In this document: positions 20,741 to 28,200 of the stretch, piece by piece
Layout of the letters: the number at the start of each line of letters is the position of its first letter
Numbering within the stretch: the first letter of the stretch is position 1
Assembly (NCBI RefSeq): GCF_014489635.1
Contig: NZ_CP060828.1
Coordinates: 7,568,001 to 7,632,000 of the forward strand
DNA from: Streptomyces roseirectus
GTDB lineage: Bacteria > Actinomycetota > Actinomycetes > Streptomycetales > Streptomycetaceae
Direction of reading: 5' to 3'
DNA: 64,000 nt
Position numbers and translations under genes: made by a program
The notes under the pieces: model-generated
What the model was told of the DNA's origin: nothing
The model's database searches: none
Seen by the model: only the letters and a program-made list of their open reading frames with translations

Positions 20741-20813
20741 CCGGCTGCGGGTTGTGTGTGGCTGGTCGCGCCCACGCGGCGGTAGCCGCAAATTGATACA
20801 GCCCCGCGCCCCT
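20741..20813 (-). repeat. dispersed intergenic repeat, long form (minus orientation)
   Basis: Read on the minus strand this is AGGGGCGCGGGGCTGTATC, a variable 4-5 bp, TGCGGCTACCGCCGC, then GTGGGCGCGACCAGCCAC and an ACCCGCAG-like end. The same element occurs at 39724, 55280 and 57784, with shorter relatives at 39857 and 39966. GCGG-CTA-CCGC can form a small hairpin. It lies between the convergent argR and apbE ends. Confidence 0.75.
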
Positions 20814-20843
20814 AAAAGATCGCAGTGGCCCGGCGCTGAAAAG

Positions 20844-21632
20844 CTAGCCCAGCCTTGCTGCAAGGCCGCCCGTGCATCTGACTTCGTCTCCCGCCGTGAT
20901 CAGTAAAGCCTCCACGTCCGGCAGCGACTCCAGCCAGGCCAGCGCCTCTCTCGAACCCATCGCGAAGGCTGCCGTTGCCCAGCAGTCCGCCCAGGTCAGG
21001 CTCGGGGCTACAACTGTCACCGCCACCAAGTCCGTTACCGCTGACTTACCCGTTCGCGGATCGACGATGTGCGCGCCGCGTTCCACCGTGCCCGAGGTGG
21101 CCACTGCCAACTCCGGTGCCCCTGCTGCCGATACGACCGCTGCCAGACCGCCCGGTCTCAAGGGGTCCGACACGCCTACGCGCCAAGGGCGTTCGGGGCC
21201 GGGGACGCCCAACAGCTGCACGTCGCCGCCGCCGTTGACGCTGACGCCTGTGGCGCCGGCCTCGGCGAGGATGCGGGCGGCGCGTTCGGTGGACCAGCCC
21301 TTGACGATGCCGGTGGGGTCGAGGCGGCCCTCGTAGCGGGTGCTGAACCAGCCGTCGCTCAACCGCTCGGCGCGGGCGGCGAGTTCGAGGACGTCGGGGA
21401 CCTCGGGGGAGCAGTCGGCGAGGGTGAGTTCGCCTCGGGCGAGACGGGAGATCTCGCTGTCGTCGCGGTAGGTGCTGAAGACCTCGTCGACGCGGTGCAG
21501 GGACGCCACCGCGTCGACGAGGGCCGCGCGGACCGAGGCCGGGTCCCCGCCGCGGACGTCGAAGGAGAAGACAGTCCCCATGACTTCTTCCACGTGACGC
21601 ACCGCGGCGGGAGCTTCGGACGGCTGGGCCAC
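20844..21632 (-). CDS. apbE: FAD:protein FMN transferase (ApbE/Ftp)
   Basis: 262 residues. ApbE enzymes split FAD and attach FMN to a threonine of [ST]GAT-type motifs in extracytoplasmic flavoproteins. Family features are EEVMGTVFSFDV, DPTGIVKGWSTERAA, SVNGGGDVQLLG, THE IVDPRTG equivalent HIVDPRTGKSA, and an alanine-rich WADCWATAAFAMG. The GTG at 21632 lies 5 nt after the stop of the FMN-binding gene, so the two are coupled and that protein is the obvious substrate. No clear signal peptide or lipobox is visible. It is the last gene of a three-gene electron-transfer operon. Confidence 0.92.
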   Translation of the reverse strand: MAQPSEAPAAVRHVEEVMGTVFSFDVRGGDPASVRAALVDAVASLHRVDEVFSTYRDDSEISRLARGELTLADCSPEVPDVLELAARAERLSDGWFSTRYEGRLDPTGIVKGWSTERAARILAEAGATGVSVNGGGDVQLLGVPGPERPWRVGVSDPLRPGGLAAVVSAAGAPELAVATSGTVERGAHIVDPRTGKSAVTDLVAVTVVAPSLTWADCWATAAFAMGSREALAWLESLPDVEALLITAGDEVRCTGGLAARLG

Positions 21633-21636
21633 CGGT

Positions 21637-22731
21637 TCAGACCCCGGCCTGGTCGAGCGCCGACTGGAGCGACTTCTTGTACCCGTCGGACGTGTACGTC
21701 GCCCCGGACACCGTGTCGACGTCCGCGCTCTGCTTGGCGACCGCCTCGGCGTTGAGCTTGGGCACGGAGTCGTTGGTGCGCTGCGTGCTCTGCCCGCCCT
21801 GCGGCGCCTTGACGGCCTCGGCCTTGGTGACCTTGCCGCCCGCGACGGTGATGCGGACCTGGACGTCGCCGTACTGGGTCTGCGCGGCCTCACCGGTGAA
21901 GGTCCCGGACGCCTGCTGCTGGCCCCCGCCCCCGCCCGACCCCGACTGCTGTGAACCCCCTTGCGCCGACCCGGCGTTGGCCTTGTCGATGGCCGACTGG
22001 AGCGACTTCTTGTACCCCTCGGACGTGTACGTCGCCCCCGACACCGTGTCGACGTCCGCGGACTGCTTGGCGACGGCCCCGGCGTTCAGCTTCGGCACGG
22101 CGTCGTTGGTGCGCTGCGTGCTCTCCCCGCCCTGCGGCGCCTTGACCGCCTCGGACTTGGTGATCTTCCCGCCCGCGACGGTGATGCGGACCTGGACGTC
22201 GCCGTACTGGGTCTGCGCCGCGTCGCCCGTGAACGTCGCCGCCTGCGCCTGACCGCCGCCCGACTGCGAACCACCTTGCGCGCCACCCGAGTTGGCCTTG
22301 TCGATGGCCGACTGCAACGACTTCTTGTACCCCTCGGACGTGTACGTCGCTCCCGACACCATGTCGATGTTCGGGGACTGCTTGGCGACGACGTCCGCGT
22401 TGAGCTTGGGCACCGCGTCGGCCGTCCGCTGCGTGCTCTGGCCGCCCTGCGGCGCCTGCACGGCCTCGGCCTTGGTGATGCGGTTGTTGTCGACGGTGAT
22501 GCGGACCTGGACGTTGCCGTACTGCGTCTGGATCGCGTCCCCGGTGACCGTGCCCGTGACCGGCGCGCCCGCGCCGCCCTGGGCCGCCTCCTGCGCCGCC
22601 GCGCCCGTGCCGGCGGCCTGCGCGGACGAACCGGGGTCGGAGGACGGCTTCAGCGTCAGCAGCAGCACGATCCCGGACACGGTGGCGGCGCTGGCCAGCA
22701 CGACGCGCCGAAGCGGGTGGCTCTTCCTCAT
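21637..22731 (-). CDS. exported protein with three tandem FMN-binding domains
   Basis: 364 residues. An N-terminal membrane anchor or signal (VLASAATVSGIVLLLTL) is followed by an Ala/Gly linker and three near-identical PF04205-type domains. Each has QYGxVQVRITV, EAVxAPQGGxSTQRT, PKLNA, AKQS and finally VSGATYTS; the flavinylation threonines are about T129, T234 and T345. Each domain should carry one covalent FMN, added by ApbE next door. Linkers are Gly/Ser/Gln-rich. The most likely role is relaying electrons from the membrane reductase encoded upstream to extracellular acceptors or periplasmic enzymes. The ATG at 22731 has AGGAG about 11 nt upstream. Confidence 0.9.
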   Translation of the reverse strand: MRKSHPLRRVVLASAATVSGIVLLLTLKPSSDPGSSAQAAGTGAAAQEAAQGGAGAPVTGTVTGDAIQTQYGNVQVRITVDNNRITKAEAVQAPQGGQSTQRTADAVPKLNADVVAKQSPNIDMVSGATYTSEGYKKSLQSAIDKANSGGAQGGSQSGGGQAQAATFTGDAAQTQYGDVQVRITVAGGKITKSEAVKAPQGGESTQRTNDAVPKLNAGAVAKQSADVDTVSGATYTSEGYKKSLQSAIDKANAGSAQGGSQQSGSGGGGGQQQASGTFTGEAAQTQYGDVQVRITVAGGKVTKAEAVKAPQGGQSTQRTNDSVPKLNAEAVAKQSADVDTVSGATYTSDGYKKSLQSALDQAGV

Positions 22732-22817
22732 CTGTTTCTGGGCTCCTGATATCCGTGGAAGGAGAGGTCTGTGGGGGGCGCCGAGGGAGCGCCGGGCCTT
22801 CGGGTGAGGCGAGGGAC

Positions 22818-24200
22818 CTACATCTCGAAGGACTCGTGGTGGATACGGCGGGCCGGCACCCCGGCACCGCGCAGCGCCTCGTACACGGACTGAGCGAACC
22901 CGCCCGGACCGCACATGAAGACGTCGTGCTCGGCGATGTCCGGGATCTTCCGCTCCAGGGACTCGGCGGAGATGTCGGGCCGCTCGCCGTCGGGGCTGTT
23001 CACGGCGTACATCAGACGCGCCCCACGCTCATCGGCGATCTTCGCCAGCTCGTCCCACAGGGCGAGGTCCTGGGTGCTGTTGGCGCGGTAGAGCAGGGTC
23101 AGGTCACCGGGCGCGCCCGGCAGTGTCTCGAACAGCGCGCGCATCGGCGTGATCCCGACCCCGCCGGCCACCAGCAGCACCTTGCCCCGGCTGCGGCGCG
23201 ACGCGGTCATCGCGCCGTACGGGCCCTCGGCCCACACCTTCGTGCCGGGCGCGAGCCCCCGCAGGGCCGCGCTGTGGTCGCCGTTCGCCTTCACCGTGAT
23301 CCGCAGCATGCCGGGCCTCGGCGCGGCCGACAGGGAGTACGGGTGCGAGCTGAACCGCATGCCGGGCGCGAGGAACCGCCAGCGGAAGAACTGGCCCGCC
23401 TCCGCGCCCATCCGGTGCAGCTTGCGCCCGCCGATCAGCACCGACACGACGCCGGGCGCCTCCTCGACGACCGCCTCGACGTACATCCGGTGCCGCAGGT
23501 TCAGCCGGATCGGCGTCAGCACCCGGTACCAGATCACCAGCGCGGTGACCGTCCCGTACAGGCCGTACCAGACCGTCTTCGCCGTCGGGTCGACGACGAA
23601 CTCGTTGCCCGTCGTCAGCTGGTGCCAGAACGTCAGGAACACCGCCGCGTACGTCATCAGGTGGATGTGGTACCAGGTGTCGTACGGCATCCGCTTGCGC
23701 ACACCGCCCACCGAGGCCAGCCCGATGACGACCAGCAGGCCCGTCCCGATCGCCGCCTTGCCCATGTCCGGCAACTGGTTGACCAGGTCGATCGTCTGCT
23801 GCGCGAAGTCGCCCAGCGTCTTGCCCGCCTGGAGCGCGTACCCCCACACGATCAGGAACACGTGCGCGAACGTGAGGCACAGCGTGTACCTGCCGCTCAT
23901 CGCGTGCCACCGCGCCACCCGGTCCGAGCCGACCCAGCGCTCCAGCACGGGCACCCGCGCCATCTGGAGCACCACCAGCGCCATCAGGTATCCCGCCAAC
24001 AGGCCGGTGATCCGGCCCGCGTTGAGGATCATGCTGTCGGTGTCCGCGATGTTCGGCGTGTTGTCCCACCACAGCCACAGCACCCCCGCCGCACCCGCCC
24101 ACACGGCAAGCAACAACGGGACTGCCGGGGAGCGGCGCGGGCGGATGCGGCGCATCGTCTGGCGTCGGGCGGCACGTCCGCCTGCGATCGTGGTGGTCAC
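22818..24200 (-). CDS. ferric reductase-like membrane protein with FAD/NAD(P) domain
   Basis: 460 residues. The N-terminal half has about six helices of the ferric-reductase/NOX type, with histidines in RWHAMSGRY, FAHVFLIVWGYAL, HIHLMTYAAVFLTFWH as probable haem b ligands. The C-terminal half is an NAD(P)H oxidoreductase: FSSHPYSLSAAP (flavin), VLLVAGGVGITPMRALFE (NAD(P) ribose/phosphate) and FMCGPGGFAQSVYEAL. There is no 2Fe-2S domain. It should take cytoplasmic NAD(P)H electrons across the membrane. It is the first gene of the operon with the triple FMN-binding protein (86-bp gap) and ApbE. A metal-reductase role is possible. Confidence 0.88.
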   Translation of the reverse strand: MTTTIAGGRAARRQTMRRIRPRRSPAVPLLLAVWAGAAGVLWLWWDNTPNIADTDSMILNAGRITGLLAGYLMALVVLQMARVPVLERWVGSDRVARWHAMSGRYTLCLTFAHVFLIVWGYALQAGKTLGDFAQQTIDLVNQLPDMGKAAIGTGLLVVIGLASVGGVRKRMPYDTWYHIHLMTYAAVFLTFWHQLTTGNEFVVDPTAKTVWYGLYGTVTALVIWYRVLTPIRLNLRHRMYVEAVVEEAPGVVSVLIGGRKLHRMGAEAGQFFRWRFLAPGMRFSSHPYSLSAAPRPGMLRITVKANGDHSAALRGLAPGTKVWAEGPYGAMTASRRSRGKVLLVAGGVGITPMRALFETLPGAPGDLTLLYRANSTQDLALWDELAKIADERGARLMYAVNSPDGERPDISAESLERKIPDIAEHDVFMCGPGGFAQSVYEALRGAGVPARRIHHESFEM

Positions 24201-24302
24201 GGTTCCTCCGTGGGACTTGACCCTTGGCCCACAGATACGTGCCGGGAGCGGAGTGTGTTCAGCCAGTGGCGTGTATCCGTCCGCTGATCTCCGTAGATCT
24301 TT

Positions 24303-24941
24303 CTACCCGGCCCCCGACGACGCGCAGGCCGCGACCGGTGTCACCGCGACGACCTGTGCCGCGGGCACGAACGCCTCGCCGGCGCCCCCGCTCTTGCCCT
24401 CGCTCTTGATACGTACGCCCTCCCGGCCCGCGCCGAGCAGTTCCCCACACCGCTCCCCGGCCGTCGTCGTCACCCGGACGAGATGCGTGTCGGCCGGGCT
24501 CGCCTTCGTCGTCGCCCATACGACGATCACCGCGCCCGCCGCCAGGATGATTCCGGCCACACAGCAGAACGCCGCCCACCTCAAGTATCGGGTGACGCGG
24601 ACGATTTCCTTCCTGGTCCAACTCCGCAGCGTCTGGCCCGCGAGGAGGATCCGGCTGTCCGGGGTGCCGTGCGCCGCCCTCACCGCGCAGACCGAGCCGG
24701 TCAGCAGCAGGGCGAACGCGATGCCCGTCAGCACACCTGCCGTCCAACGGGACCAGTCCGGGATCTTCGAGAGGTCGTCTCTCCCTTTGAGGACGACGAG
24801 GGTGGCGAGCAACGCCGTCAAGCCGGCCAGCCCCGACCTCCACCCCTCCGCCTGCCTCCGCAACTCCGGGAGCTGCGTGAACTCCAACTCCCTCGCCAAC
24901 TCCGCCCAACGCCGGTTCCTTCTGTCCGCCGGGGTCGCCAT
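24303..24941 (-). CDS. membrane protein of unknown function, linked to the caspase-HSP90 gene
   Basis: 212 residues, not a recognised family. An N-terminal charged helix (NRRWAELARELEFTQLPELR) leads to paired hydrophobic segments at about 45-60 and 75-98, then a third strong one (YLRWAAFCCVAGIILAAGAV). A roughly 60-residue soluble C-terminus follows (HLVRVTTTAGERCGELLGAG) and ends in a Cys/Ser-Gly tail. The layout suits three or four membrane helices with an exposed end domain. The ATG overlaps the TGA of the preceding 112-residue gene, so it belongs to that transcript and probably to the giant gene's operon. A membrane-acting partner or effector is possible but unproven. Confidence 0.62.
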   Translation of the reverse strand: MATPADRRNRRWAELARELEFTQLPELRRQAEGWRSGLAGLTALLATLVVLKGRDDLSKIPDWSRWTAGVLTGIAFALLLTGSVCAVRAAHGTPDSRILLAGQTLRSWTRKEIVRVTRYLRWAAFCCVAGIILAAGAVIVVWATTKASPADTHLVRVTTTAGERCGELLGAGREGVRIKSEGKSGGAGEAFVPAAQVVAVTPVAACASSGAG

Positions 24942-25279
24942 CAGGCGGTCCCCGCCTGGAGGTTGGTCACCTTCCAGCTCGCGCCGCAGCCGATGAAGGG
25001 GGCGTCCGGGGGGAGTTGGGGGTGTGCGTGGCCGCACTCGCAGTAGTGGAACTCGGCGAGGAGCTGGGTTTCCGGGGGGTCGGGTTGCGAGCGGGAGAAG
25101 ATGCCCTTCGTGCCGGTGCCGGGGATGCCGTACGCGTACTCCGAGGTGGTGACGCCCTGACAGGTGGGGCAGATGCCCCTCAGCGTCAATGTCCGGCCGT
25201 CGGTGTGGTGCGTGAACGGGGTCGCGGTCGGGCCGATGTACGTCTCGGCGTACGGGATGTTGTGGTCGTGCGGCGGCAT
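24941..25279 (-). CDS. small cysteine-rich (zinc-ribbon-like) protein linked to the caspase-HSP90 gene
   Basis: 112 residues, no recognised family. Four cysteines in pairs, GICPTCQGVTT and FHYCECGHAHP, could bind one zinc ion as a ribbon; a fifth cysteine is in FIGCGASWKV. The region before them (FTHHTDGRTLTLRG) is beta-rich. It starts 12 bp after the stop of the giant caspase-HSP90 gene and its end overlaps the start of the membrane-protein gene by 3 bp, so the three form one operon. By position it may be a substrate, adaptor or regulator of the caspase-like protein. Confidence 0.65.
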   Translation of the reverse strand: MPPHDHNIPYAETYIGPTATPFTHHTDGRTLTLRGICPTCQGVTTSEYAYGIPGTGTKGIFSRSQPDPPETQLLAEFHYCECGHAHPQLPPDAPFIGCGASWKVTNLQAGTA

Positions 25280-25290
25280 GGGCTCGGTCC

Positions 25291-28200
25291 TCAGTCCAGG
25301 GGCAGGGTCAGGGCGAACATCTCGGCGTACAGGGCGAGTCGGGAGGCGACCCAGTCTTCGGTCATGTCCGTGGCCTGGGCGGCTCGGGCGATGTGGTCGC
25401 GGGTGACCTGGCCTTCCAGCGCGGGGAGCAGGCCGTTCAGGTAGGGGGTGAGGATCGAGAGGTCCTGCCAGAGGGGGATGAGGTCTGGGACTGGGGGGAG
25501 GGGGGTGGGGGAGTCGGTCAGGGGGAGGTAGGGGGCGATGCGGGCGGCGGTGCGGGGGAGGGGTTCGCCGAGGCGGGCGGAGATGCTGAGGAGGTCCAGG
25601 GGGGTGTAGGGGGAGGGGGGTTGGGTGAGGCGGTGGATGTCGCCTAGGGCTAGGAGGTCGTGCTGGGTGGGGACTTCGGTGGGGAGGGCTGCCAGTTGCC
25701 CGGGGGTGAGGGTGGGGATGAGGGCGCCGAGGGGGCGGAAGGGGAGCAGGCGAGCGTAGGCCGTGGCTGGGGTGATCACTTGCCGGTAGGCGTAATGGGC
25801 GAGTTCTTGTGGGCCCAGGGGCTTCCAGTTGAGGTCGTAGTTGGTCAGGGCGTAGATCTCGTTCTGCGAAGGGCGGACCTCCAAGAGGGACTTGGGCAAC
25901 GGCGGCACCGCGAATCCGTAACGCTTGCCGTATTCGGTCGCGGAGCTCCAGACCTGCGCCAGCGTCTCGTTGAGGCGTTCCGCTGAGCGGACCAGGACGG
26001 CGGACGTCACCGCGTGGGCGGGGCAGTCCTTCTTCTCCCTCGAGGCTTCCGCACCCGAGAGGAGGAAGCGATCGTGGAGGGGCAGGCTGTGCCAGTCGAA
26101 GACGAGCGAGATGTCGTTCGGTACGTCGACTCCCGCTTGCCGCAGTTCGTCCACCGCGAGGGCCAGGTCCTCGATGCCTGCGTCCTCCCTGTAGAAGGAC
26201 AGGTACAGGGACTTCAGGGTGATCCCTTCTTCCAGAGGGGCTTTCAGCTTCCTCAAACGTCTGACCAGCTTGGCGGTGTCCTCTGATGGCCGCACCGAGC
26301 CGGCCTCAGTGCCGGACATGTACCGGCGGGTGTAGCTCAGACCCAATTCCTCGACTGTCCAGGCGAGTTGGCTCTCGGCTGTGCTGAGGTCGGTGCCCAG
26401 TGCGTGGGCGAACTTCACGGTCGCCGCCCACGGCATCACCTTGGCATTCCACTGGGCGAATTCGTACAGCACGTCGGAGACGGCGTTCCCGCCAAGGAGG
26501 CATTCGACAGCCTTGGCCGACGGTGGTGTCCAGCCCAGCCAGGAGAAGTCGGCCAGGGCTTGGAGCACTTCCGATTCGGGTATGTCGCGGTTCTTGGCGA
26601 CCCGACATACGCCCGAGGGATTGTCGACCAGTAAGAAGTTTCCGCCGGACAGGTGATGGAAGAGCCTGTCGACGTCGTCCTGCGTGCAGATGTGGTTCTC
26701 GTGCCGCTCGGGGATCTCTGGGAGAGGTGACGGGAGAAGAGACCGGTGGAAGGCGAGCTGTCTCACCAACTTGCCCAGCGGTACAGACATGCGTAGCGAC
26801 GCAGTGACCAGGCTGCCCCAATGACGGCTACCAGCACCACCGATGACCTCGCTCGCATTCCTGCTGTCGGCGAGGTGTTCCGCCAAGGAAGACTCGGCTC
26901 CGTCGGGTACCCGGCTTATGGTGTCTCCCTGGCTGGGCAAGGGAGACAATGCAGGGTGTGCGATGCGTAATGTCCTGAGCCTGCGTTGCACATAGTCAGG
27001 GGTCCGCTTCAACCGTGCCGCGTTCGCCACCACGGAGTACCAGGAGACGGAGAAGAACTCTGTCAGTTTGGCGTCTCCGGGGACTGGCACTGGATATCCG
27101 GTCAGGTCTGTCGGCAGCACCATGGTGGAATTCAGTCGCTGCGACCACCCGTGAGCTGAGGCACGCCAGGGCAGGTCACCCTCAGCGCGAGGCGTCGACT
27201 TGGCGGTGAGATCCTCGTCGGTGAAGTACCAGCCCACGCGATCTAGTTCGACGGGGTTCCCGGTCCATCCTCGGGCCTGTACCCCCTTGCCCCGCCACGT
27301 CGAATCCAGTACCTGTGCCGTAGCGAGGCTGGACTTCTCCAGAGTCCACATCCATGCACATGACAGCATGGGCGAGGAGGCCAGAGCCTGCGCCCCTCGC
27401 CGCCACAGCGACTCCACCCACTTGGCGTCGTATGCCTGCAACTCCTCACGGCTTACGCTCAGTTGCCCCGCGTGCGGCCCGGTCAGGTTGACCACATACC
27501 CGAAGGGCTCCTGATCGGTCACGATGCCGTCGCAAAGGACGCTCCCCTCTCCGCTCACCCACCACAAAGCCCCCGGTACCCCCTCCACCGCCCCCGCCCG
27601 CTGCAACACCCCCGGCTCCCACACATGCTCCCGCTCACCCCCATCCCAAGCCCTCACCTCAAACTCACTCACCCACACCAACTCCCGCAACACCTCCACG
27701 CAAGACACCCCCCGAATCCCCTCCTCATCCCGCAGATAAAGCCGAACCCGAGTACCCCCCTCAGCCATCCCATCCCCCACCCCATCATGCCGCTGAACCC
27801 GGAACAGACTCCCGCTGCTAGGAATCTCAACCCGCAACGCATGCTCAGCCGGAATCCCCTCCGGACTAACCACCCGCGTCACAATCGTCATCTCCTCCGC
27901 GAGCATGAAATAGCTGAACACCCCAATCCCGAACCGACTATTGGGATAAAGCCGCAACTCAGGATCATGCCGCAACCACCGAGACTGCTCCCGCCGAAAA
28001 GAAGTAGACCTCTCGAACCGACTCCCCGCCCGAGTGAACGTCTGCTTCAACTGCTCCGCACTCATCCCCACCCCGTTATCCCGACACTCCACATACCGCC
28101 CCCGCTCATCCTCCCCCTGCGTGAACTCAATCCGCCCACTCCAAGCAGCAGGACGAGCCCCCACACTGTCGAGATACCGCCACCGCATCCCCCGATACCG

